The notes beneath the pieces were generated by a model that was given only the letters and a program-made list of their open reading frames with translations, was not told where the DNA came from and did not search any database. Shown here piece after piece: positions 52,123 through 59,859 of a stretch of DNA of 64,000 nucleotides. The stretch comes from Spirochaetales bacterium Spiro_05 (GTDB taxonomy: Bacteria; Spirochaetota; Spirochaetia; Sphaerochaetales; Sphaerochaetaceae): contig LVBG01000020.1 in NCBI GenBank assembly GCA_001603115.1, positions 1-64,000 of the forward strand, given 5' to 3'. Positions within the stretch are counted from its first letter, which is position 1, and each line of letters opens with the position of its first letter. A program made the translations under genes and the position numbers.

Positions 52123-53472
52123 ATGCAAAAAACTGAGAAAACTGATATTGAATTCAAGGAGCTGGAAAAAGAAACAAAACGAATTCCTGATTCAGCAATC
52201 AAAACCCTGATTGCCTTTCTAAATACTGAAGGAGGCGAACTTTATATCGGAGTATGTGACGATGGTAGTGTTTGTGGACTTGCAGATCCTGATGACACTT
52301 CCAAACGACTCTCAAGCAGTATTCATGATGCAATTCGGCCTGATGCATCTCCCTTCATATCCATCAGAATTGAGGAGAAAGAAGGAAAGCATGTCGTGAA
52401 AGCCTCTGTGGCGGTGGGAACTGAACGTCCCTACTACCTTGCTAAGGCTGGGCTCAAACCAGGTGGCGTTTATGCCAAGCTTGGCAATGCATGTATACCT
52501 ATGAGTGAAGCAGGCATACGAAGCCTCATGCTGGAAACCTCAGGGACTTCCTTTGAGCAAAGCAGAAGTATGGAACAAGAGTTGTCATTCTCAACATTGC
52601 AGGAAGCATTGGCCAAACAACACCTCGAATTTGGACAGGCACAGATGGAAACACTGCAATTGATCGGAAGGGATACACTCTTCACCAACGCTGCATTGTT
52701 GCTATCAGACCAATGTACCCATACATGCAAGGTTGCAGTATTTCAAGGCAAAGACACTACCCTGTTTCGGGATAGAAGAGAATTCTCCGGTTCAGTTCTT
52801 AAACAACTTGCTGAGGTCTACGAGTTCCTGGATACCTACAACAAGACAAAAGCGAGTATCAAAGGTCTGTATCGAGAAGACACAACTGACTATCCCAAGG
52901 AAGCAATCCGTGAGGCATTGCTCAATAGCCTCATCCATCGTGACTATCTCTTCTCAGGCAGCAACATCGTCAATGTCTATGATGACCATATCGAGTTCAT
53001 CTCACTTGGAGGGTTGGTCAGGGGACTTTCGATGGAAGCAATACAACTGGGAGTCTCCCAATCGAGAAACCCAATTCTGGCTTCAATCTTCTATCGCCTA
53101 CGTCTTGTCGAAAGCTATGGCACAGGTATCCGCAAGATACTTCTCCTCTATGGGGATTGCGCGAGAAAACCTTTATTCAAAGCTGCTGAAGGTGCTTTTT
53201 CCTGTATCCTTCCTAACAGGAACGAGGAAGTACAGTATGTCCAAACGCAAGAAGGTGTCATGAGTGTGGCGAAGGATGCTTTCGGCTCAGAGAAGTCATC
53301 AATCCTTGCACTAGCCAAAGAAAGAGGCTCCATCTCAAGAAAAGAAGTAGAAGACCTGGTGGGATTGAAGACAACCAAAGCCTTCAGATTGATCAAAGAA
53401 CTCTGTGATGAGGGAAAGCTGCTGCAACAAGTGAGCGGGAAATATACACGGTATGTGCCAAGAATGAGTTGA
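52123..53472 (+). CDS. AlbA-type ATP-binding transcriptional regulator
   Basis: 449 residues. AlbA_2 domain at the N terminus (IEFKELEKE, ALIAFLNTEGGELYIGV in part), HATPase_c_4 in the middle (EAIREALLNSLIHRDYLFSGS), and a C-terminal helix-turn-helix (GSISRKEVEDLVGLKTTKAFRLIKEL in part). It is related in plan to the protein at 40109 but not a recent copy. Its role could be regulation or defence. GGGGAG and a repeat tract lie upstream of the ATG. Confidence 0.83.
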   Translation: MQKTEKTDIEFKELEKETKRIPDSAIKTLIAFLNTEGGELYIGVCDDGSVCGLADPDDTSKRLSSSIHDAIRPDASPFISIRIEEKEGKHVVKASVAVGTERPYYLAKAGLKPGGVYAKLGNACIPMSEAGIRSLMLETSGTSFEQSRSMEQELSFSTLQEALAKQHLEFGQAQMETLQLIGRDTLFTNAALLLSDQCTHTCKVAVFQGKDTTLFRDRREFSGSVLKQLAEVYEFLDTYNKTKASIKGLYREDTTDYPKEAIREALLNSLIHRDYLFSGSNIVNVYDDHIEFISLGGLVRGLSMEAIQLGVSQSRNPILASIFYRLRLVESYGTGIRKILLLYGDCARKPLFKAAEGAFSCILPNRNEEVQYVQTQEGVMSVAKDAFGSEKSSILALAKERGSISRKEVEDLVGLKTTKAFRLIKELCDEGKLLQQVSGKYTRYVPRMS

Positions 53473-53539
53473 ATCCTAATCAGGATCGTTAGCTTACACC
53501 CCACCCTTGACCACCCACCCCGCTTCCTCTACGATGAGC

Positions 53540-53744
53540 TCAGCTGGATTTGGAAAAACGGAACGGGGTGTGATTCCCCGGCGGTCCCGCCACTGTAATC
53601 GACGATGAACACAGATATGCCATTGTCCAAGAAGGATGAGAAGGCCTGTCAGTAAGTTGACTCGTAAGCCAGGAGACGTTTCCAGATGACAATTCTTCGT
53701 GGAAAAAGAGACAGCGCCCAGGACACGGGTATACCTTAGGTATA
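53540..53744 (+). promoter_or_regulatory. Cobalamin (B12) riboswitch
   Basis: The AdoCbl aptamer core is clear: GGGGTGTGATTCCCCGGCGG, then CGGTCCCGCCACTGTAA (53582-53598), and the B12-box GCCAGGAGAC (53668-53677). A hairpin TATACC/GGTATA (53730-53744) just before the ribosome site is the likely expression platform. It precedes a BtuB-like receptor and should lower its synthesis when B12 is plentiful. Exact outer ends are approximate. Confidence 0.93.
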
Positions 53745-53799
53745 TTCTCATCCCTTCCATGAAGCATTGCATCCAGACTACACACCCTGGAGGCCCTTC

Positions 53800-55695
53800 A
53801 TGAAGAAGCGCGGAATCTTCTCTCTGGTCCTGTTGCTTGCCCTCTCTCCCCTCTTTGCAGCACAAGACATCACCGACCTTGGCACAGCCTTTGAGCTTGT
53901 CGTAGCAGAAAGCTCACTTGCTGAAGCCCAGACAAACACAGCATCCTCAGTCTCCGTAATCGGCAAAGAGGAAATCGCATCCTACAACGCACAAACTACC
54001 GCAGAACTCGTCGGCAAAGCCATCGGCACATCCTTCAACTCCTACGGAGGCCTTGGCGCACTGCAAACCGTTGTCATCCGAGGAGCAACATCTTCCAAGA
54101 ACCTCATCTATCTTGATGGCGTTCTTCTTTCCTCTGCCCACAACGGCTCTGTCGACCTCTCCATCATTCCCATCGATATCATTGAAAGTATTGAGATCAT
54201 CAAGAGCGGCCCGGGAAACCTTGGCAGAACCAATGCCATCGGGGGCATGGTGAACATCATCACCAAGAAAGGACAGAAAAGTGACACACCCTTCTCCCTC
54301 ACCGTGGAGAACGGCTCCTTCCTTCCCCTTCCCTACGGAACCAGCAATGAGCGCAACTGGGCTTCCCTGGTGGACAGCCAGAAACTCGACCTCTCCTACA
54401 CCAACGAAAATCTGGTGGCAAGTTTCGGGGGCCTCATTGCCCAGAACGCCTACACCTATGAGAATGCAGGCACCCAACTCAGAGACAATGCCCAAGTCCA
54501 GGAAGTACATGGATCGGTCAACTACAAGCAGGGACTCTCCGACCTTGCCTCGTTCAACACCCAGAACCTGGTGAGCTACAAGAACCTGGGATTACCTGGT
54601 GGTTATGTAATTAGTGGAGGTTACGGAGGTCTTACACCCAACGACTATGAGCAAGATCTTCTTGTGAACACCCATAATACATTTGAACTTGCCGAGCTTA
54701 CCCCCACCATGGAAAAACTCACCACCCAACTGAACTACAGCTTTGCAAGAACCTTCTACCATGATGACGACTATCAGGACAGCACCCACAACAAACACAA
54801 GGCAGCTGCCCAAGCCGAAGCAACCTGGAATGTTGGAGAGAACTACACCCTTACCACCGACGTTCTCTACTCGCTCGACTACGTTGATAGTACTGATGTA
54901 GGTAAAAATACCCGCAATACCATCTCCAGTGCTGCCAATGCCAGCCTGTATTTCCAGGAAGGCAAACTCTCCCTGCACCCTAGCATCAACGTGGCCTTCA
55001 TCAGTGACCTCAAGGTACTCTCTCCGAATGCTTCCCTGGGATTCATCTATCTCATCAATCCTTCCGTGGACCTCAGTGCAACACTTAGCTATGCAGAAAA
55101 CGTACCCACCTTCTCCGACCTCTATTGGCCTTCCTCCGGGAACCCCAACCTCAAGACGGAAAAGGGCTTGAATGCTGATATCGGTCTTACCACAACCATT
55201 GGAAATTTCACCTACGAAGGCAGTCTGTTCGGGAGAAACATCTACAATGCAATCGCCTACTCATCAACGACCTATCTTCCGGACAACATCGCCCACAGTG
55301 TCTACCTTGGAACCGAACAGAGTGCAGAATTCACGCTCAACGACATTGCCTCTCTCCAGGCAAACTACCAGTACAACAAAAGCTATGACCTCTCCAACGG
55401 CAAGACCTTTGCCGACAACGTAGAGGTTTCGAGCATCAGAAAGCACACTGCAAAAGGCTCTCTCTTCCTTGCCTCCGGCAAGTTTGATTCAGCACTCAGT
55501 GCAGAGTATTTGGGCAAGACAAGTTCACTCGAAAGTGTGTTCCTGATCAATCTCAGTGTCGGTATGCAAGTGACCGAAGCTCTGAATGCCTATGTGGCGA
55601 TAGACAACCTGCTCAATACATCCTACGAGCTTACCAGCGGTGGCTACCCCATGCCTGGCACAAAGATCCGCCTCGGCGGAAAACTGAGGTTCTAG
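53800..55695 (+). CDS. btuB: TonB-dependent vitamin B12 receptor (BtuB-like)
   Basis: 631 residues. Signal peptide MKKRGIFSLVLLLALSPLFA, TonB-box-like FELVVAES, a plug domain (about 40-160; GKAIGTSFNSYGG, VVIRGATSSKNLIYLDG, GGMVNIITKKG) and a beta-barrel ending in GGKLRF with the terminal Phe of outer-membrane proteins. The riboswitch upstream supports a cobalamin-type ligand. It is first of five genes with ExbB, two ExbD and TonB. GGAGG precedes ATG 53800. Confidence 0.92.
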   Translation: MKKRGIFSLVLLLALSPLFAAQDITDLGTAFELVVAESSLAEAQTNTASSVSVIGKEEIASYNAQTTAELVGKAIGTSFNSYGGLGALQTVVIRGATSSKNLIYLDGVLLSSAHNGSVDLSIIPIDIIESIEIIKSGPGNLGRTNAIGGMVNIITKKGQKSDTPFSLTVENGSFLPLPYGTSNERNWASLVDSQKLDLSYTNENLVASFGGLIAQNAYTYENAGTQLRDNAQVQEVHGSVNYKQGLSDLASFNTQNLVSYKNLGLPGGYVISGGYGGLTPNDYEQDLLVNTHNTFELAELTPTMEKLTTQLNYSFARTFYHDDDYQDSTHNKHKAAAQAEATWNVGENYTLTTDVLYSLDYVDSTDVGKNTRNTISSAANASLYFQEGKLSLHPSINVAFISDLKVLSPNASLGFIYLINPSVDLSATLSYAENVPTFSDLYWPSSGNPNLKTEKGLNADIGLTTTIGNFTYEGSLFGRNIYNAIAYSSTTYLPDNIAHSVYLGTEQSAEFTLNDIASLQANYQYNKSYDLSNGKTFADNVEVSSIRKHTAKGSLFLASGKFDSALSAEYLGKTSSLESVFLINLSVGMQVTEALNAYVAIDNLLNTSYELTSGGYPMPGTKIRLGGKLRF

Positions 55696-55698
55696 CCT

Positions 55699-56118
55699 AT
55701 GGAGTTCACCAACCTCATCTCCATCATGCACAAGGGAGGAGCGGTCATGTGGCCGCTCTATGCCCTCTTGGTCGTAACGATAGTGCTGAGCATCGAGCGA
55801 ACCATCACGCTCATCGTACTGTGGAAGAAACAGGAACCCATGGTCAAGGAGAGCCTGGAAAAGCCACTTTCCATCCTCGACCTCATTGCCATGATAGCCC
55901 CGGTACTCGGATTCCTCGGAACCGTAACCGGCATGATCAACGCCTTCAAGTCGGTATCGGAAGCATCATCAGTCCAGCTGCAAGTCGTTGCAGCAGGACT
56001 GTATGAAGCCCTCTTCACCACCGCCTTCGGCCTGATCATCTCCATCCTGGCTACCGTGTTTTCCTTCTTCCTCGACCTAGCCATTGAGAGCCTATGCGAA
56101 AAAAGCGAAGAGACCTAG
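55699..56118 (+). CDS. exbB: ExbB/TolQ/MotA-type proton channel subunit
   Basis: 139 residues, shorter than most ExbB (about 240), with an N-terminal helix after GGAVMWPLYALLVVTIVLSIERTI, then APVLGFLGTVTGMINAFKSV, the conserved proton-path helix, and a last helix FGLIISILATVFSFFLDL. It works with ExbD to energise TonB. It starts 3 nt after the receptor stop and overlaps exbD by 25 nt. Confidence 0.9.
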   Translation: MEFTNLISIMHKGGAVMWPLYALLVVTIVLSIERTITLIVLWKKQEPMVKESLEKPLSILDLIAMIAPVLGFLGTVTGMINAFKSVSEASSVQLQVVAAGLYEALFTTAFGLIISILATVFSFFLDLAIESLCEKSEET

Positions 56119-56456
56119 GCCAAGCCAGCGACATAGCATTCCTCCTCATCATCTTTTTCCTGCTTCTCTCAGGCATCTCCTCTTCCCACAGCCTCTCCCT
56201 GCAACTCCCATCAAACACAACGACCAGCGCTTCTTCAGAAGAACCTAGCTTGCTGACGCTCACCCTCACACGAAATGGAGCACTTTCTCTCAACAACCAA
56301 ACAACCTCTCTCTCCCAGCTTCCCAGCCTCGTATACCGTACGACTGACCTTATATTGGAAGTGGAAGCCGCAACAGCATGGCAAGAGGTAGTTTCCATCC
56401 TCTCTGTCCTCCAGCAGCTGCAACCTGCTTCTCTGGAATTGGAGATGATGCCATGA
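56094..56456 (+). CDS. exbD: ExbD-like protein, first copy
   Basis: 120 residues. One N-terminal membrane helix with the key aspartate in ASDIAFLLIIFFLLLSG, then a periplasmic domain ending in a helix VSILSVLQQLQPASLEL. It partners with ExbB in proton-driven TonB energisation. It overlaps exbB by 25 nt and the next ExbD gene by 4 nt. Confidence 0.87.
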   Translation: MRKKRRDLGQASDIAFLLIIFFLLLSGISSSHSLSLQLPSNTTTSASSEEPSLLTLTLTRNGALSLNNQTTSLSQLPSLVYRTTDLILEVEAATAWQEVVSILSVLQQLQPASLELEMMP

Positions 56457-56806
56457 GGAAGAAGAGAACTACCCCACCCTCCGCCCTTACGGACATTGCC
56501 TTTCTTCTCTTGCACTTCTTCCTCATCATGGCCATCACAAGCCACCAGAGCCCTGTGCCTCTGAATCCTGCACAAACCTCAGCCCAGAAGATGGATCTGA
56601 AGGACATCGCTACACTCTTGGTTTCCCAGGATGGACAACTCTTCCTCGATGGGAATCCCGTCATCCTTGAAACCCTTCCATCCGAAAGCACCTATGCCCT
56701 GCTTGCTGACAAGAACACCCCGTTCTCCGTCCTTTTTCCCATTATTGAGTATCTGCGAGAACAAGGTACAGAAACCCTGCACTGCCTTGTGGAGGAGACT
56801 CCATGA
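56453..56806 (+). CDS. ExbD-like protein, second copy
   Basis: 117 residues. N-terminal helix with the aspartate in ALTDIAFLLLHFFLIMAI, then KMDLKDIATLLVSQDGQLFLDG, more typical of ExbD than the first copy. Two unequal ExbD proteins in one operon suggest a heteromeric periplasmic part. It overlaps neighbours by 4 nt on both sides. Confidence 0.85.
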   Translation: MRKKRTTPPSALTDIAFLLLHFFLIMAITSHQSPVPLNPAQTSAQKMDLKDIATLLVSQDGQLFLDGNPVILETLPSESTYALLADKNTPFSVLFPIIEYLREQGTETLHCLVEETP

Positions 56807-57438
56807 ACAGACTGCAAACACTGCTTCTTGGTTTGGTCCTTACCATGCTTATGACAGCCCTGCTCTTTCTGCCTCTTCGCATGAAAGAAAATAAGAAGTC
56901 CTCTGTTACTCCAGCAACCGCAGCAACCCTGTCTCTGGTCAGAAGAGTTTCAGTTCAACCGACACCACAGCATCAAGAACCAAAAGCAGAAGAGCCAGTC
57001 CAAGAAATCCAAACACCCAAAGAACAGAAGCCACTGGAAGAGATATCTCCTCAAGAGCAGCTCCCGTCCCCTGCTGCAGTTTTGCCAGAACCTGCAATGG
57101 TATTGGCACAAGACGAACCTTTGCCTTCTCTCATAGAGGGCTACTACCCGATCGAAAGCGTGACCGAGGCCCCTGTCTTTGACAGAAAGCAACTTGCCCT
57201 GCGTATCGTCTACCCACCCCTTGCCAAACGACAAGGCAAGGAGGGCTTGGTCATGCTCAGGCTCTTCCTCTCCGATACCGGCTTTGTAGAACGCATCCTC
57301 ATCGAGGAAGATCCCGGCTATGGCCTTGCCCAAGCCGCAGTTTCCGCCTTCACCGGCTTCCAAGCACAACCGGCAATGAAAAACGGCACTGCCGTACCTG
57401 TAACGTTGCGTTATCCAGTCCGCTTCTCACTTAATTAG
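56803..57438 (+). CDS. tonB: TonB energy-transducing protein
   Basis: 211 residues. One N-terminal membrane anchor, a Pro/Glu/Gln-rich spacer (about 45-110; QPTPQHQEPKAEEPVQE in part), and a TonB C-terminal domain beginning RIVYPPLAKRQGKEGLVML and ending VTLRYPVRF. It links the ExbBD motor to the BtuB-like receptor. It is last in the operon, followed by a short stem (57454-57470) and ATTTTTG, a weak terminator. Confidence 0.9.
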   Translation: MNRLQTLLLGLVLTMLMTALLFLPLRMKENKKSSVTPATAATLSLVRRVSVQPTPQHQEPKAEEPVQEIQTPKEQKPLEEISPQEQLPSPAAVLPEPAMVLAQDEPLPSLIEGYYPIESVTEAPVFDRKQLALRIVYPPLAKRQGKEGLVMLRLFLSDTGFVERILIEEDPGYGLAQAAVSAFTGFQAQPAMKNGTAVPVTLRYPVRFSLN

Positions 57439-57470
57439 GAACACTTCTTACATCCTAGTAATCTGCTAGG

Positions 57471-57736
57471 CTATTTTTGTCTACAAATTGTACAAATCAT
57501 TCAGACAAACAGCAGTAGTTGTGACACAGTTCTTACTTTTTTCGATGTTTCATGCAAATACATAGGTACAAAGCAAAACATTCTTCTTACAACACACATA
57601 AACATACAGCATTGTTGTCACAAGTTAGGCAAACGTTTTACGGCTACTTATTTTGTTATATTATATTAATTTATTTACTTTCATTATAATTATAATGAAA
57701 AATAATCGTTTTTATTAAAGATTTTTTATCTTCCTG
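57471..57736. other. AT-rich gene-free stretch upstream of the second secreted protein
   Basis: No gene is seen. The last 100 nt (57640-57735) are almost only A and T, like the stretch before 47033, and may be an UP element or a bent-DNA region for the promoter at 57737. Confidence 0.5.
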
Positions 57737-57841
57737 TTGACATAAGTCGCTTCTTTTACTATAGTACAAGTGTGCTTTGGGAAAGGCACTGGAACATAGA
57801 ACATCTTGCACCGGGGCCGAAGCCCTGAAAGGAACTACATC
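57737..57841 (+). promoter_or_regulatory. Promoter and conserved leader, copy 2
   Basis: TTGACATAAGTC with -35 at 57737-57742, 17-bp spacer, TATAGT (57760-57765), then GTGTGC (57770-57775), a TTTGGGAAAGG hairpin (GTGC with GCAC, 57772-57789), CTTGCAC (57804-57810), a GGGGC/GCCCT hairpin (57812-57826) and ribosome site AAAGGA. It matches the leader at 47033-47139 block by block: GTGTGC to ATG is 72 nt here and 74 nt there. Confidence 0.65.
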
Positions 57842-58393
57842 ATGAAAAAGAACATCTTAGCCGTACTTCTGGTAATCACCGTTTCCACCTTCGCAGCATT
57901 CGCTGTAGTAACCGATTCTGGAACTCTCAATGTCGCAACCGCCGTACAGGGTGTAAACCTCATTGGCGTATTTGCAACTGGCACCGCAGCACCTACAGGT
58001 AATGCTGCAGCAAACTGGACTGGTTCATATACTGCACCAACCGTAAACTCTGCAACCGAAACTGCCGTTGGAGTTGTCCATACCAGAAGCAACAATCGTA
58101 CCGGATATAGCGTAACCATGGCTGCAGGACCGCTGTCCAGCACAGGTACCACTACTGTTTACTTGGGCTATGTTGCCAAAGCATACGATGGCGCAACGCT
58201 CTCTGGAACTTCCACCTACGATGCAACTGGCACGACTACTTCGGGAACCGCTGCCACCATCATCAGCACCGGCAATCTCAATGGAATCACCACCACCTCG
58301 CGTGATATCAAGATTGAAATTCCGAACTATGCAACCGCACTGGAAGGTAGCTACACTGGTACCATTACCTTCAACTACACTTCCAACAACTAA
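57842..58393 (+). CDS. Secreted 183-residue protein, family A copy 2
   Basis: Signal peptide MKKNILAVLLVITVSTFAAFA, then a very Thr/Ala/Gly-rich mature region with no cysteine. GTLNVATAVQGVNL near the start, SNNRTGYSVTMAAGP in the middle, and final strand YTGTITFNYTSNN. It has the same length and plan as the protein at 47140, but with little identity beyond these patterns. It is likely exported to the periplasm or surface as a structural or adhesive subunit; no family was recognised. Confidence 0.7.
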   Translation: MKKNILAVLLVITVSTFAAFAVVTDSGTLNVATAVQGVNLIGVFATGTAAPTGNAAANWTGSYTAPTVNSATETAVGVVHTRSNNRTGYSVTMAAGPLSSTGTTTVYLGYVAKAYDGATLSGTSTYDATGTTTSGTAATIISTGNLNGITTTSRDIKIEIPNYATALEGSYTGTITFNYTSNN

Positions 58394-58417
58394 GAACCAT
58401 CACTAGCTTGTCTGTCC

Positions 58418-58451
58418 AAGGCCACCTCTCCCGCAGGTGGCCTTCTCTTTT
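58418..58451 (+). terminator. Terminator after secreted protein copy 2
   Basis: A 10-bp perfect stem (58418-58427 with 58435-58444) followed by CTCTTTT. A second hairpin at 58466-58487 may serve the convergent gene. Confidence 0.85.
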
Positions 58452-58521
58452 GCCTGGATACAGGAAGAGGGCCTTTCGGCCCCCTCTGTCTTTCTAGATT
58501 TCTTCATTGTTCTGCGTTCGG

Positions 58522-59766
58522 TCACTCCGAAGTGAGCAAACGCTTGCTGAGTGTTCTCAGACAGTGGAAGGTGGAGTCTGCAGGGATGAAGGCATAGCTC
58601 TTGGTCCGCTTGAGCACCAAGCCCTCCACCACCTGCTCCACCGTGTAGAAGTTGCCTCCGATGCGGTTGTTGTCATAGGGGGCGAAGGCTGTGGCGTAGA
58701 AGAGGCTTCTTGTCTCCCCGCTCTTGATCGTAACCGTAGTTTCGGCTCCCATGATGGCATCACTCGCCAGTGCATTGTTGATGCCTGTGTAGAGGTTATT
58801 GGTCCCAGAACCACAGTTGAGCGAGTACTGCTGGCTCATGCCACCTGTATAAAAGGCCCAGGGCGTCTCGCTCCTACCCCCGAAATCAAAGAGGAAGTTG
58901 TTGAAGTTCAGCCCTATCTCATCTTCTGAAAGGGCGGCAGGACCGGGGAAGAAGTTGAAGTAGACCATCTGTTGGCGTGGATTGATCACACTCGACCAAC
59001 CCAGGTTTGCCGAACGGGGAATGACGCCGCTTATCAGATCCGTCTTTCCGATCGGAGGAGGAACCTCGGTCAGGTCGACCGATCCTCCTTCTTTGAGCGG
59101 AGCCTTCTTCCAGTCCTCAAACTGGGTCGCAGGCTGAAGACGGGAGGCAGCACCATGAAGCTGCAGTTCAGGGGCGGAAGTCCAGAGCTCGGCTGATGCA
59201 TTGAGCACACACCCAGACTCCAGGAAAGGAGACCCCACCTCGTTGTTCCAGGTGGTGTTGGCAACCAAAGGATCCGGGGCATTGTTGGTGATGAAAATGA
59301 CCGTGTAGTGTATCGGTTGGTTGGGTAGCAGCATATCAATCTTGCGCACCAGCCACTTTGCCTTTCTGTTGCGCACCATACTCATGAGCCACACGCCCCC
59401 AAACTCGGGGTCCGTGCCATACCGCTCCACCATCCAGTAGGAAGAAGCGGTGAACCCACTCTGCTCCTGCAGACCCTGGTCGGACTCATAGGCTGGGCCG
59501 AAGTTGGGGAAGCTGAAGTAGGAACCGGCTTTCTGGTAGAGATAGGGGCTGTTTTTCCAGTAGTCAGCGTTCTCATCGCTGAACACAGAGGTACCGGTAC
59601 CGCGGTAGTGCGGGATCAGATGGGCATTGAGCCTTCCCCCTTGGGGGGAAATGGAACTCAGTTCGAGCACCATGCCGCCCTGGTCCTCAACTACCGTCCT
59701 GATCAGGTCGTTGGTAAGCACTGTGGCATTTCGACTTTCCCACAATCGCAGACGACGGATATCCAT
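58522..59766 (-). CDS. Hypothetical protein, possibly carbohydrate-related
   Basis: 414 residues, no signal peptide or membrane segment. The sequence has many aromatic and Gly residues, with NDLIRTVVEDQGGMVLELSSI near the start, similar in style to galactose-mutarotase-like beta-sandwich proteins; NTTWNNEVGSPFLESG is notable. No catalytic motif can be named. It is divergent from the alpha-galactosidase gene across 93 bp, which supports a sugar link. ATG 59766 has GAGGAG 7 nt upstream. Confidence 0.65.
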   Translation of the reverse strand: MDIRRLRLWESRNATVLTNDLIRTVVEDQGGMVLELSSISPQGGRLNAHLIPHYRGTGTSVFSDENADYWKNSPYLYQKAGSYFSFPNFGPAYESDQGLQEQSGFTASSYWMVERYGTDPEFGGVWLMSMVRNRKAKWLVRKIDMLLPNQPIHYTVIFITNNAPDPLVANTTWNNEVGSPFLESGCVLNASAELWTSAPELQLHGAASRLQPATQFEDWKKAPLKEGGSVDLTEVPPPIGKTDLISGVIPRSANLGWSSVINPRQQMVYFNFFPGPAALSEDEIGLNFNNFLFDFGGRSETPWAFYTGGMSQQYSLNCGSGTNNLYTGINNALASDAIMGAETTVTIKSGETRSLFYATAFAPYDNNRIGGNFYTVEQVVEGLVLKRTKSYAFIPADSTFHCLRTLSKRLLTSE

Positions 59767-59803
59767 CTCGTTTCTCCTCATTCATGGTGTTAAAAACCGC
59801 TTA

Positions 59804-59835
59804 TTGACAGTATACTACTCCTACCAGATACTGTC
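59804..59835 (+). promoter_or_regulatory. Alpha-galactosidase promoter with inverted repeat
   Basis: TTGACA (59804-59809), 17-bp spacer, GATACT (59827-59832). An 8-bp perfect inverted repeat, GACAGTAT (59806-59813) and ATACTGTC (59828-59835), overlaps the -35 and the -10, a good repressor site. It could also act on the divergent gene. Confidence 0.6.
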
Positions 59836-59859
59836 CCATTGTGCAAGGAGTGCAGATTC

